Counted from the stretch's first letter, positions 16,210 to 25,073 are shown. The stretch: DNA of 64,000 nucleotides from Actinoplanes campanulatus (GCF_014647795.1 NZ_BMPW01000021.1:62001-126000), one strand, 5' to 3'. Numbers and translations: made by a program. The notes: generated by a model not told the origin, from the letters alone.

Positions 16210-16244
16210 AGGGCCGGGTCCTCGCAGGGCGCCCGGCCCTTTCT
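16210..16244 (+). terminator. terminator behind the endonuclease VII-like gene
   Basis: A perfect 9-bp stem (16210-16218 with 16232-16240) followed by TTTCTC. It lies between the inserted nuclease and the next head gene, which has its own GGGAGG site. A terminator inside a late operon is unusual and fits a self-contained inserted cassette. Confidence 0.7.
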
Positions 16245-16275
16245 CCTGCCCTGCGACGCCCTGCGGGAGGAAACC

Positions 16276-16512
16276 ATGGCCAAGATCTACCGCGTCCGCC
16301 CGGCCTCGGCCGGCGGCCCGTGCGCCGTCCGCCACCCGGAGCACGGCGAGTTCACCGTCCCCAACCCCGCCCAGCAGTTCACCGCCGACGACCCGCTGGT
16401 GCGCGCCTACCCGTGGCTGTTCGTCGTCGACAGCGAAACCGCCGACGAGCCGCCCGTCGAGGCCGCCACCCGCCGGCCCGGCGAGCAGCGCGGCCGGCTC
16501 TCCCGTGGCTGA
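16276..16512 (+). CDS. small head protein, 78 aa
   Basis: ATG 16276 follows GGGAGGAAACC. A short beta-rich domain (KIYRVRPASAGG, FTVPNPAQQFTADDPLV, YPWLFVVD) followed by an acidic/basic tail is typical of the small proteins between capsid and connector genes in actinophages, possibly head decoration. No firm family assignment. Confidence 0.55.
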   Translation: MAKIYRVRPASAGGPCAVRHPEHGEFTVPNPAQQFTADDPLVRAYPWLFVVDSETADEPPVEAATRRPGEQRGRLSRG

Positions 16513-17260
16513 GTTCACCGAGGGAACCGTGATCGTCGGGTTCCTCGACCCCGGCGCCTGGAGCGCGTGCTTCGGCCTGTCCTACCGCGACCTGTGCCTC
16601 TACGACGCCGCCTCGTCGCAGCGCATCGTGCGACCCGGCGGCAAGGAACTGCGCGCGGTCACCGGTGCCGGCGGCATTGCCGTCAACCGCAACAAGGTTG
16701 CCCGAGACTTCCTCGACAACACCGATGGCGAATGGCTGTGGTTCGTCGACTCCGACATGGGGTTCGCGCCGGAGACCGTCGACCAGCTCGTCAAGTCCGC
16801 CGACCCGGCCTTGCGCCCCGTGATGGGCGCGCTCTGCTTCGCCGCGCTTCGCCGTAAACCTGCCGAGGTCCGCACCCTCTACGCCGAGCGGTTTCTGATC
16901 CAGCCGACCGTCTACGAGTACGTCGAGACCGACGGCGAGGTCGGATTCCGGCCCATCATCGACTACCCGCGTGACCAGGTCATGCCGGTCGCGGGCACCG
17001 GGGCAGCCTGCCTGCTCATCCACCGCAGCGCCCTCGAGGTGGTTCGCGCCCGGTACGGAGATGCCTGGTTCGACCCGATCGTGCACCCGACCGGCCTCAA
17101 GGGCCGGCCGCGCACGTTCTCCGAGGACCTGTCGTTCTGTATCCGGCTACAGGCCGTTGACCTTCCCGTGCACGTCGACACCGCGGTGAAGACGACCCAC
17201 GAGAAGGGCTTCATCTACCTCGACGAGGAGACGTTCGAGGCTCAGAACCTGGAGGGATGA
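16505..17260 (+). CDS. GT-A-type glycosyltransferase in the phage head module
   Basis: 251 aa from GTG 16505, overlapping the previous stop by 8 bases (GTG 16529 is an alternative). N-terminal Rossmann-like strands, then FVDSDMGF with the metal-binding D82-S83-D84, then a second half with GTGAACLLIHRSALE and a late Glu/Asp region (FSEDLSFCIRLQ). This is the layout of GT2-like transferases. In phages such enzymes decorate capsid or tail proteins or host surface sugars. The target is unknown. Confidence 0.7.
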   Translation: MAEFTEGTVIVGFLDPGAWSACFGLSYRDLCLYDAASSQRIVRPGGKELRAVTGAGGIAVNRNKVARDFLDNTDGEWLWFVDSDMGFAPETVDQLVKSADPALRPVMGALCFAALRRKPAEVRTLYAERFLIQPTVYEYVETDGEVGFRPIIDYPRDQVMPVAGTGAACLLIHRSALEVVRARYGDAWFDPIVHPTGLKGRPRTFSEDLSFCIRLQAVDLPVHVDTAVKTTHEKGFIYLDEETFEAQNLEG

Positions 17261-17261
17261 C

Positions 17262-17858
17262 GTGGCCAACGAATACGCCACCCTCGCCGAACTCAAAGGC
17301 GCGCGGAAGATCCCACTGTCGGACACCGCCGACGACGCGGCGCTCAACAAGGCGCTCACCCGCGCCTCTCGGGCCATCGACGACCGCACCGGCCGCCGGT
17401 TCTGGCTCGACGGCTCCGCCACGGCCCGCACCGGCGCCACTCGCGGCCGGGTCGTCCGCGACGACGGCGACGGGGAGCTGCTGCTCGTCGACGACATCGC
17501 TTCAACGACGGGCCTGATCGTCGAACTCGGTGACGGATCCGCCTGGACCGCGGTCACCGACTACTTCACCGAGCCCGACAACGCCCTCGCCGACAGTCGG
17601 GCGATCACCGGCCTGCGCCGCGACCGCGGGCTGTGGTGCACCTCCCGACGCTGGCGGATCACCGCGCTGTGGGGGTGGCCGGCCGTGCCGGACCCGATCG
17701 CCGAGGCGACACTGCTGCTCGCGAATCGGCGATTCATGCGCCGCGACTCGCCGGAAGGTGTGGCCGGCTGGGCGAACGAGGGCCCCGTCCGGGTCTCTCG
17801 GTTCGACCCGGACATCGAGGATCTCGTCTCGCCCTATGTACTGCCGGGGTTCGCATGA
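17262..17858 (+). CDS. head-tail connector (gp6-like) protein
   Basis: 198 aa from a GTG just after the glycosyltransferase. Helical start (EYATLAELKGARKI), TRASRAIDDRTGRRFW and ALWGWPAVPDPIAEATLLLANRRFMRRDSPEG are characteristic of HK97 gp6/SPP1 gp15-type adaptor proteins that attach below the portal. It overlaps the next gene by an ATGA. Confidence 0.75.
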   Translation: MANEYATLAELKGARKIPLSDTADDAALNKALTRASRAIDDRTGRRFWLDGSATARTGATRGRVVRDDGDGELLLVDDIASTTGLIVELGDGSAWTAVTDYFTEPDNALADSRAITGLRRDRGLWCTSRRWRITALWGWPAVPDPIAEATLLLANRRFMRRDSPEGVAGWANEGPVRVSRFDPDIEDLVSPYVLPGFA

Positions 17859-18268
17859 TCCTCGCCGACGTCATGGACGAGGTGGCCACCGTGCTTGCCA
17901 CCGTCACCGGGCTGCGCGTGCAGGCCTACCCGGCGTCGACCGTCACTCCGCCGGCCGGGGTCGTCAACTATCCGGTCCCGCCCGGGATCCAGTATCACCA
18001 GACCTACGGCCGCGGCGAGACGAGCTACCCGGACGTCGAGGTGACCCTCGTGTCGTCGCGGGTTACCGACCGGTCCGCCCGCGATCAGGTGTCGGCCTGG
18101 TGCTCGGACACCGGCGATCAGTCGGTCATCGAACAGCTTGAGGCGCACATCTGGACGTCCTGCGACGAGGTGACCGTGGCCAGCTGTGAGTTCGAGGTCG
18201 TCACGATCGGCGGCACCGACTACCTCGGCGCGACCTTTCACCTCGATATCACCGGACCGGGCAACTAG
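17855..18268 (+). CDS. tail completion/terminator-like protein, 137 aa
   Basis: ATGA-coupled. An N-terminal amphipathic helix (MDEVATVLATVTGLRV) followed by a beta-rich domain (YPDVEVTLVSSR; DEVTVASCEFEVVTIGG) fits the proteins that close the tail tube or join head and tail. Position directly after the connector supports this. Confidence 0.6.
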   Translation: MILADVMDEVATVLATVTGLRVQAYPASTVTPPAGVVNYPVPPGIQYHQTYGRGETSYPDVEVTLVSSRVTDRSARDQVSAWCSDTGDQSVIEQLEAHIWTSCDEVTVASCEFEVVTIGGTDYLGATFHLDITGPGN

Positions 18269-18277
18269 GAGGGGCCG

Positions 18278-18787
18278 ATGGCCACCACGCTGAAAACTGT
18301 GGTGACGGCGCAGATCGACGCCGTCTACAAGAACGTGCTTGACCTCGGCACGCCGACCGATTCGTTCCTCAAGAAGACGAAGATCGAGCTGTCGGAAGGC
18401 ACCGGCGCCAACTCGGCGGACCGGATGTTCCACGACCAGCGGACGATCAACGCCTCGTCGAGTGAGGATCTGGACCTGGCCGGCGTGCTGGCGGGCCCGT
18501 TCGGCAACACGCTGACGTTCGTCGAGCTGCGGGCGATCCTGATCTCCGCATCGTCGAGCAATACCAACAACGTCCGGGTCACCCGGCCGGCGAGCAACGG
18601 CGTGCCGCTGTTCCTGGCGGCCAGTGATGGGATCGACATCCCGCCCGGTGGCGTCTTCATGTGGGCCTGTCCGGCTGACGGCAAGGTCACCGTCACCGCG
18701 TCGACCGGAGACCTGCTCACCGTCGCGAACTCGTCGTCCGGCACCTCGGTGACGTACGACGTCGTCATCATCGGCACCAGCGCCTGA
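18278..18787 (+). CDS. structural protein of unknown type, 169 aa
   Basis: A GAGGGG site precedes ATG 18278. All-beta in appearance, Ser/Thr/Val-rich with a signature IPPGGVFMWACPADGKVTV. Proteins like this are found near tail-tube genes and may form part of the tube or an external decoration. I do not recognise a named family. Confidence 0.5.
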   Translation: MATTLKTVVTAQIDAVYKNVLDLGTPTDSFLKKTKIELSEGTGANSADRMFHDQRTINASSSEDLDLAGVLAGPFGNTLTFVELRAILISASSSNTNNVRVTRPASNGVPLFLAASDGIDIPPGGVFMWACPADGKVTVTASTGDLLTVANSSSGTSVTYDVVIIGTSA

Positions 18788-18797
18788 GGAGGCTGAC

Positions 18798-19199
18798 GTG
18801 GCGCGCAAGCACTCCAAGTCGACGGTCATTCTGATCGACGGCAACAACGTCTCCGAGTTCTGCACGGACTCCAACTGCGAGCAGAGTTCCGGCACCGAGG
18901 ACAACACCACGTACGGCAAGAACGCCATCGTGAAGGATCCGACGCTGCTCACCGGCGCGTTCGCCTGCTCCGGCAAGTACGACGACGGCGCGACCGGCCC
19001 GCGGGCGGTACTCAAGCCGCTGGTCGGGCAGAAGGTCAACGTCAAGTACCGGCCGGAGGGCACCGGGAGCGGCCTGCCCCAGGACAGCTTCGACGCGATC
19101 ATCACGAAGTACGTCGAGACCGCCCCAGTGGCCGGCTACCGCCTCTGGTCCCTGGAGACCGAGCCGTCCGACGACTGGGATTCGGCGGACCAGGTATGA
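18798..19199 (+). CDS. major tail (tube) protein-like, 133 aa
   Basis: GGAGG precedes GTG 18798. Beta strands (STVILIDGNNVSEF, KVNVKYRPEGTGSG, YVETAPVAGYRLWSLE) match the small single-domain tail-tube proteins of siphophages. It is immediately followed by the frameshifted chaperone pair, as tail-tube genes usually are. Confidence 0.65.
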   Translation: MARKHSKSTVILIDGNNVSEFCTDSNCEQSSGTEDNTTYGKNAIVKDPTLLTGAFACSGKYDDGATGPRAVLKPLVGQKVNVKYRPEGTGSGLPQDSFDAIITKYVETAPVAGYRLWSLETEPSDDWDSADQV

Positions 19200-19549
19200 G
19201 CGAGATCGCAAGCTTCGAAGACCTCACCGGCGGCGAGGCGGAGTCCATCACCGTCGAACTCGCCGGCGGCAAGACCGTCCGGGTGCGCGGCCTCTCCCGC
19301 TACGAGTACATGCTCGCCGGCAAGCAATCGCAGCGCAACGGCGAGACGGACGTCAACCAGTTCGAGGGCCAGATCGTGCACTACGGCATGGTCGAGCCGG
19401 CGCTCTCGCTCGGCCAGGTCGAGGCGTGGCAGAAGGCCCCCGGCCGGTCCGCGGACTTCGCCCGCGTGGAACGGGAGATCATGCGGCTGTCCGGGCTCGG
19501 CGAGGACGCCGACAAAAGCGATCTACGAGAGCTTCGAGACGAGTCCTGA
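19196..19549 (+). CDS. tail assembly chaperone, short form (G-type)
   Basis: 117 aa, ATGA-coupled to the tail-tube gene. Small beta domain (ITVELAGGKTVRVRGLSRYE) followed by helices. Near its end, the codons GAC-AAA-AGC at 19511-19519 contain an AAAA run where a shift would join the following frame. G-type chaperones coat the tape-measure protein during tail assembly. Confidence 0.75.
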   Translation: MSEIASFEDLTGGEAESITVELAGGKTVRVRGLSRYEYMLAGKQSQRNGETDVNQFEGQIVHYGMVEPALSLGQVEAWQKAPGRSADFARVEREIMRLSGLGEDADKSDLRELRDES

Positions 19550-19706
19550 CCTGGAATTCGACCACCTCCTGTGCCTCAAGCTCGGATGGCGGTCAGTGAC
19601 GGAGATGCGCCGGGGAATGACGTCGGCGGAGTGGCAGCGCTGGCGAATCTACTTCCTGCGCCGCCATCAGGAACGCGAACTCGCGATGGAGCAGTCCAGG
19701 AGGTGA
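19518..19706 (+). CDS. tail assembly chaperone, frameshift extension (T-type)
   Basis: Reading frame +1 relative to the short form. It gives 62 residues from 19518 (begins AIYESFETSPD; contains MTSAEWQRWRIYFLRRHQ, typical of the T segment) and stops at 19704-19706. It lacks a convincing start of its own. A slip of the AAA-bound tRNA on AAAA (19514-19517) would create a fused protein of about 169 aa. A -2 shift gives the same frame; the usual -1 frame ends quickly and does not encode this segment. Confidence 0.65.
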   Translation, partial: AIYESFETSPDLEFDHLLCLKLGWRSVTEMRRGMTSAEWQRWRIYFLRRHQERELAMEQSRR

Positions 19707-19709
19707 GTC

Positions 19710-20126
19710 GTGACCGAGATGCGGATCGCCGTCACCGGCCTGGCTCAGCTCAACCGCGGACTCCGGGCGATCGACAGCGAAGCGCCGAAGCAACTGCGCC
19801 TCGCGCTCAACGAGGCCGCCGAACTGCTCGTCACCAAAACCCGCCCGAAGATCCCCGCTGTCACCGGGGCGGCCCGGTCCAGCCTCAAGGCTCGGTCCAC
19901 CCGCACCTCCGCCCGCGTTGCCGTCGGCGGCAAGAAGGCCCCGTACTTCCCCTGGTTGGACTTCGGCGGCCAGGGGCGAGTCAAGGGGCGGCCGGCGCCC
20001 AGGGCGTTCATCAACGAGGGCCGGTACGTGTACCCGACGCTCGCCGAGATCCGGCCCGAAATCGAGCAGGTACTGCAGGATTCCATCTCCGCCGTGATCT
20101 CCGGCGCCGGCCTCGAGGAGGACTAG
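19710..20126 (+). CDS. HK97 gp10-like tail component
   Basis: 138 aa from GTG 19710. The pattern LAQLNRGLRAIDSEAPKQLR...KIPAVTGAARSSL...APYFPWLDFGG...PRAFINEG is that of HK97 gp10-type proteins, which act at the head-tail interface. In most relatives this gene precedes the tail-tube gene; here it follows the chaperones. Confidence 0.75.
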   Translation: MTEMRIAVTGLAQLNRGLRAIDSEAPKQLRLALNEAAELLVTKTRPKIPAVTGAARSSLKARSTRTSARVAVGGKKAPYFPWLDFGGQGRVKGRPAPRAFINEGRYVYPTLAEIRPEIEQVLQDSISAVISGAGLEED

Positions 20127-21629
20127 GTGGCGGGCAATGCGGTCACCCTGGAGTTCGCCGGCGACGCGACCAGGCTCCAGCGGGCGGCTCAGCAGGCGAC
20201 CGAGGCCACCGACTCGGTGGCCCGGGCGGCCAATGACGCTGGCTCCAGTTTCCAGCAGTCCAGCCAGGATGCGTCGCGTTTCGAGCAGCGGATGGGCAAC
20301 CTCGGTGCGGCCACGGCCGGCCTCACCGACGCCGTCGACTCGCTCGCTGGTGGCATGCAGGCGGTCGCCGACATCCAGGACTACGCCCGCCAGCGTGCGC
20401 AGCGCCTTGAGCAGGCGGAGACCGACGTTGAGCAGGCGATGGCCGATACGCGTCAGGCCGCGATCGACCTCGAGCAGTCGATCGTCGACCTGAACCAGGC
20501 CAAACTCGACGGGCAGCAGGCCAGCCTCGATCTGGACCAGGCCTTGATCGACGAGAAGCAGGCGATCCTCGATGCGCAGACTGCGGTGAAGGAGTACAAC
20601 GAGGCGGTCGCGGAACACGGCAAGGGCAGCGACGAGGCCAAGCAGGCCGCTCTGGATCTGGAGCAGGCGCAGCAGGATCAGGCTCAGGCGATGCTGGACG
20701 CGGACCAGGCGGCGGCCGACGCGACGCAGGCGCAGACCGACCTCAAGCAAGCCACCGAGGACGGCAAGCAGGCGAACATCGATGCCCGCCAGTCGCAGAT
20801 CGACCTCAATGACGCCATGCACGAGGCGAACCCTCCCCAGTTGCAGGAGTGGGCCGATAAGCTCGCCCTGATCACGCCGCTGCTCACCGCGGTGATCGGC
20901 GTGACGTCGCTGGTGACCGCGGCGCAGTGGGCGTGGAACGCGGCGCAGCTCGCGAACCCGCTGACCTGGATCATCCTCGGGATCGTCGCCCTGATCGCCA
21001 TCATCGTGCTGCTCGTGGCGAACTGGGACTGGGTCGCGGAGAAGGCCGGCCAGGCGTGGGACTGGATCAAGGAGAAGGCGATCCAGGCGTGGGACTACCT
21101 GAAGACGATTCCCGGCAAGATCGCCGACCACTTCGAGGCGGTGTGGCGGGGGCTCACGACACCGTTCCGTAAGGCGTGGGACTGGGTCAAGGACAAGTCG
21201 TCCCAGGTGTGGGAGTACCTGAAGAAGCTGCCCGGGAAGATCGCCGATGCATTCTCCAGCATCGGCACCAAGATCAGTGCGCCGTTTCGGGCCGCATTCA
21301 ACGCGATCTCCCGCGCCTGGAACTCCACGGTCGGTCAGCTGAGCTGGACCGTGCCCGGATGGGTGCCCGGAGTCGGCGGATCCTCGGTCAGCGCACCGAA
21401 GCTGCCGACCTTCCACACCGGCGGCAAGATCCCCGGCCTGCCCGGGCAAGAGGTGCCGTTCCTCGGCCTGGCCGGCGAGACCGTGCTCCCCGCGGGCCGG
21501 TCACCCTCCGACAGCGTCCAGGTGGTCGTCATGCTCGACTCCGACGTCCTCATCGAGGGCCTCGCCCGACAGGTGGGCCGCCGCGGCGGCAACGTGCAGC
21601 TGGTCTTGGGCGGCCGCAATGCCGCGTAA
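20127..21629 (+). CDS. tape-measure protein
   Basis: 500 aa from GTG 20127 directly after the previous stop. A long Gln/Ala/Asp-rich coiled coil (about residues 85-235) with repeating DLxQAxxDxxQA units, then a hydrophobic region (about 247-300), then two similar W-rich amphipathic segments (AWDWIKEKAIQAWDYLK; AWDWVKDKSSQVWEYLK) and a Pro/Gly-rich C-terminus. The length is short for a siphophage tape measure, implying a short tail. Overlaps the next gene by 11 bases. Confidence 0.85.
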   Translation: MAGNAVTLEFAGDATRLQRAAQQATEATDSVARAANDAGSSFQQSSQDASRFEQRMGNLGAATAGLTDAVDSLAGGMQAVADIQDYARQRAQRLEQAETDVEQAMADTRQAAIDLEQSIVDLNQAKLDGQQASLDLDQALIDEKQAILDAQTAVKEYNEAVAEHGKGSDEAKQAALDLEQAQQDQAQAMLDADQAAADATQAQTDLKQATEDGKQANIDARQSQIDLNDAMHEANPPQLQEWADKLALITPLLTAVIGVTSLVTAAQWAWNAAQLANPLTWIILGIVALIAIIVLLVANWDWVAEKAGQAWDWIKEKAIQAWDYLKTIPGKIADHFEAVWRGLTTPFRKAWDWVKDKSSQVWEYLKKLPGKIADAFSSIGTKISAPFRAAFNAISRAWNSTVGQLSWTVPGWVPGVGGSSVSAPKLPTFHTGGKIPGLPGQEVPFLGLAGETVLPAGRSPSDSVQVVVMLDSDVLIEGLARQVGRRGGNVQLVLGGRNAA

Positions 21630-23724
21630 GAACGATGTTGCCCTCGAGGTCTACTACGACGGCGCCTGGCACGACCTGGTCATTGGCGACTACGTGCTGG
21701 CCGGCCAGCAGATCAAGATTCAGCGCGGCGACGGGGCGCAGTCCGCGGCCATGCGCCCCGCTCTGCTGACCGCCCAGCTCAGCAACGACGAGGACCTGTT
21801 CCGCAACAGCAACCCGGAGTCGCCGCTCTACGGCAAGGCGGGCCGGAACGTCCCGATCCGGGTATCCGTCGGCGGGGTGGTCCGCGGGCACGTCCAGGTG
21901 TCGCGGTGGGAGGCCAGCGAATCCCGCGATTTCCGGGCCAAGCCGAAGCGCGGCAGCGCATGGGTCGACGTCGAGGCGGGTGGCCTGCTCCAGCAGATCC
22001 ATCAGTGGAAAGAGCCGCTCAAGAGTCCGCTCGTGCGCAACACCCTGTCGCTGTCCAACCTGATCGGGTTCTGGCCGCTCGAGGACCCGCGGGACGCGCC
22101 GTACCTGTCGACGCCGATGCCCGGCGGGATCGCGGGCGTGACCTTCGGCGAGGTGACCCTCGGCGGCGAACAGCGGCCCGGTGGCGCCACGGCGGCCGCC
22201 GAGGTCGCCGCCGACGGCGTGCTCACCGGACGCTTCCTGCGGTCGACGGCGTCCGGCTACCAGCTGACCTTCTCCGCCTACATCCCGGCCACCCTCACGG
22301 CCGCCTACCAGGAGATCTTCCGCTGGACGGACAGCCGGAACCGGGTGTGGGCGTGGGAGATCAACGACGCCAGCTACGCCTATCGGATCTACGACTCCGA
22401 CGGATCGACCCTGTCGTACACCTCCGACAGTTACGGCACCCAGAGCCCGGTCCAGTGGGTTCGGTTCCGGATGAAGGTGACCGTGTCCGGCGGCACGATC
22501 ACCTACGAGCCGGCCTGGTACCCGGAAGGCGCGACGTTCACGACCGGATCGACCCAGACGTTCTCCGGCACGGCCACCGGCCAGCCCCGAACGTGGCTCA
22601 CTCCCAGAACCGACTACAGCACCGGCGCGTTCTACTCCTGCGTGTACGCGGTCGACGACCCGGACATCGACCTGGTTAGCGACAGTGGCGTGCTGGCCGC
22701 ATTCAACGGGCACGCCGGGGAACGGGCCCGGAACCGGTTCGGCCGGCTCATGAACGAAATGGGCCTGCCCTGGAATGCGATCGGCACCACGGCCCTGTCG
22801 GAACCGATGGGCGTGCAGCCCGCAGCGCCGTTCGCGGACATCCTCAAGGAGATCCGCGACACCGAAGACGGCCTCATGTTCGACGCCATCGACAACATCG
22901 CGGTGATCTTCCTGCTGCGCAACGCGCGGTACAACCGCACCGCAGTCCGCATCGACGTCAACGAGTTGCCCGGCCGGCCCCGGGAGGTCACCGACGACCT
23001 GGGCGTCTACAACATCGTCACAGTGTCGCAACGCGACGGCGGCGAAGCGGCCGCCGAAGACGCCACCAGCCCAATCGGGTCGCAGTCGTCCCCGGACGGC
23101 ATCGGACCCTACGAGCAGACGATCGACGTCAACATCGACGACGAGGCGGTACTGCCTGGCCTGGCCGGCTGGTGGCTGAACCGCGGCACCGTCGACCTTC
23201 CCCGGTATCCGGCGGTCACGGTCAACCTGGCCGCCCTCGACCCGGACAAGGTCGCCGAGATTGAGGACATCGACGTCGGCGACGCCCTGGAGATCACCGG
23301 CTACCGCGAATACGACATCCGGTTGCAGGTCGTCGGCTACACCGAGACGATCGGCTGGCCCAACGCCCGCAGCATCGTGTTCACCACGGTCCCGGACCAG
23401 ATCTTTGACGTCGGCACCTACGACGGCGACCGCCGCTACGACCTGCGCACGGCAACCGTGTCGGCGGTGGCCGGCCCGACCGCTACCACGCTGACGATCG
23501 GTATCACCGACGACGAGGCGTGGTCGTCGACCAGCGCCTACGACCTGATGATCGCCGGCGAACTGGTCGGCGTGCCCGTCGGCGGCATGGGCGCGCGCAC
23601 CGGATCGGCCGGCGCGTATCAGCAGGTGCTCACCGGCGCCGTCCGCAGCAAGAACGGCGTCCGCAAGACGTTGCCCGTCGGGGCCGAGGTCCACATCGCT
23701 ACTCCCGGGAGGTGGGCGCGGTGA
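21619..23724 (+). CDS. minor tail protein, 701 aa
   Basis: ATG 21619 lies inside the end of the tape-measure gene. N-terminal domain with PLLTAQLSNDEDLF-like strands of a distal tail protein, a middle beta-sandwich insertion (about residues 160-340, carbohydrate-binding-like: YQLTFSAYIPATLT, WVRFRMKVTVSGGTI), and a C-terminal part with the GDALEITGYREYDIRLQVVGYTE pattern of baseplate or hub proteins. Probably combines distal-tail and tail-tip functions. Confidence 0.7.
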   Translation: MPRKNDVALEVYYDGAWHDLVIGDYVLAGQQIKIQRGDGAQSAAMRPALLTAQLSNDEDLFRNSNPESPLYGKAGRNVPIRVSVGGVVRGHVQVSRWEASESRDFRAKPKRGSAWVDVEAGGLLQQIHQWKEPLKSPLVRNTLSLSNLIGFWPLEDPRDAPYLSTPMPGGIAGVTFGEVTLGGEQRPGGATAAAEVAADGVLTGRFLRSTASGYQLTFSAYIPATLTAAYQEIFRWTDSRNRVWAWEINDASYAYRIYDSDGSTLSYTSDSYGTQSPVQWVRFRMKVTVSGGTITYEPAWYPEGATFTTGSTQTFSGTATGQPRTWLTPRTDYSTGAFYSCVYAVDDPDIDLVSDSGVLAAFNGHAGERARNRFGRLMNEMGLPWNAIGTTALSEPMGVQPAAPFADILKEIRDTEDGLMFDAIDNIAVIFLLRNARYNRTAVRIDVNELPGRPREVTDDLGVYNIVTVSQRDGGEAAAEDATSPIGSQSSPDGIGPYEQTIDVNIDDEAVLPGLAGWWLNRGTVDLPRYPAVTVNLAALDPDKVAEIEDIDVGDALEITGYREYDIRLQVVGYTETIGWPNARSIVFTTVPDQIFDVGTYDGDRRYDLRTATVSAVAGPTATTLTIGITDDEAWSSTSAYDLMIAGELVGVPVGGMGARTGSAGAYQQVLTGAVRSKNGVRKTLPVGAEVHIATPGRWAR

Positions 23725-24266
23725 CGACGCGCGAGTCCGGCATCGAGGTGTTCGGCGGCGACATCATCTATGCCGCCGACATCAACTCCGTGGTGGCGAG
23801 CCTGCCGAAGCTGTACGTCAAGGACAACGTCACGTCGCGGCAGTCCACGACCACGCTGGCCGACGACCCGGACCTGGCCGGGATCGCCCTGGCGGTGGGC
23901 GTCTACGACATCGAGCTGCTGTTGTTCTACACGGTGGCGTCGACCACGCCCAAGATCAAGACCCGGTGGGGGTTCACCGGGACGATCACGAACAGCATCC
24001 GGGTGTGCCACGGCCCCGGCTCGGCCAACGTCGGCGCCCCCGACGCGGTCACGGACGCCACGTTTCGCGGATACGGCCTCACCAGCCAGGACGCCGTCTA
24101 CAACTCGTCGACCTCGACCGCCTACACCGCGGTGACCGAGACGGTGTACGGCGCCGAGGTGACCGTGACCGGCAACCTCAGCCTGCAATGGGCGCAGAGC
24201 GTCTCGACTGCCTCCAACGTCAATGTGCAGCCGGGCAGCACGTTCCGCATCCGCAAGATCTCCTGA
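23721..24266 (+). CDS. minor tail/tip protein, 181 aa
   Basis: GTGA overlap with the large minor tail gene. Begins with a short helix and GGDIIYAADINSVVASLP, a motif common at the N-terminus of phage tip or appendage proteins, followed by an all-beta Thr/Ser/Val-rich domain. Likely a small receptor-binding or collar component; the exact role is unknown. Confidence 0.6.
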   Translation: MTTRESGIEVFGGDIIYAADINSVVASLPKLYVKDNVTSRQSTTTLADDPDLAGIALAVGVYDIELLLFYTVASTTPKIKTRWGFTGTITNSIRVCHGPGSANVGAPDAVTDATFRGYGLTSQDAVYNSSTSTAYTAVTETVYGAEVTVTGNLSLQWAQSVSTASNVNVQPGSTFRIRKIS

Positions 24267-24275
24267 GGGGACGCT

Positions 24276-25073
24276 ATGGCCACCTGGATCCTCGTGCCCT
24301 GTCTCGGGCAGCTGCGCGGCGAGTTCAACACGGTCGCGCCGAACCGTGATCGAGGCGCGGACGGCTCGATCGGCGACAGCTCGCACACCTCCTCGTCGGA
24401 CCACGCCGACGACGAGGCCTCGGACGTCCTGCGCGATCGCGATGCGGACAGCGATCACGAGGTCCACGCCACCGATATTGACTCGACCGGGCCGTGGCCG
24501 GACGGCAAGGGCGGCGAGGCGGGCGGCTGGTTCGACCAGCAGATCCGGCGCCTCGCCGAGCAGGAACGGGTCGAGTACGAGAGCCCGGACGTCTACGGCC
24601 GGTTGCAGAACATCATCTGGCGCGGCCGGATCATCTCCCGCTCGTGGGGCTGGTCCGAGTGGCGCCCCTACTCCGGCCCGTCCGCGCACTTCGATCACGC
24701 GCACTTCTCCGCGCGGTACCTGACCGGCGCCGAGAGCGACACACGCCCGTGGGGCATTGAGGAGGACGACATGCCGTCTGCTGAGGATATTGCCCGGGCG
24801 GTCTGGGCGTACGGGCTTCAAGATCCATACGCGCCGACCGATCCGTCCCGGAAACTCCCCGCCGGGACGTGGCTCAAATACAGCACCTCCCGCGGCCAGG
24901 TCTCCGAGCTGGCGCGGGCGGTTGCCGCGCTGGCGTCGGCTGACGTGGTCGACGAGGCCGCGATCGGCGCGGTGGTCCTGGCGGCGCTCACGCCGGAGGC
25001 TATCGCTGCAGCGATCCCGGCTGAGCTGGCCGAGCAGGTCGCGGACAAGCTGGCCGAGCGGCTCCAGGCATGA
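24276..25073 (+). CDS. endolysin with M15-like (D-Ala-D-Ala carboxypeptidase-type) domain
   Basis: 265 aa. The N-terminal domain shows IGDSSHTSSSDHADDE followed by HEVHATDID and a later HFDHAHFSAR, matching the His/Asp zinc ligands of VanY/M15-type phage endopeptidases that cut cell-wall peptides. The usual SDHNP reads SDHAD here. The C-terminal 100 residues are Ala-rich helices after a linker, perhaps a wall-binding or oligomerisation region. Gene order next to membrane proteins fits a lysis cassette. Confidence 0.7.
   Translation: MATWILVPCLGQLRGEFNTVAPNRDRGADGSIGDSSHTSSSDHADDEASDVLRDRDADSDHEVHATDIDSTGPWPDGKGGEAGGWFDQQIRRLAEQERVEYESPDVYGRLQNIIWRGRIISRSWGWSEWRPYSGPSAHFDHAHFSARYLTGAESDTRPWGIEEDDMPSAEDIARAVWAYGLQDPYAPTDPSRKLPAGTWLKYSTSRGQVSELARAVAALASADVVDEAAIGAVVLAALTPEAIAAAIPAELAEQVADKLAERLQA

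Noticed and set aside
15533-16276. Group I intron hosting the endonuclease VII-like gene
   Set aside because: The capsid frame ends normally before the gene, and the downstream sequence does not continue a capsid C-terminus with a nearby stop. I could not find paired core elements of an intron.
17257-17517. Alternative gene starting with the ATGA overlap at 17257
   Set aside because: The frame gives a Pro/Arg/Thr-rich shadow product, whereas the GTG at 17262 gives a recognisable connector protein.
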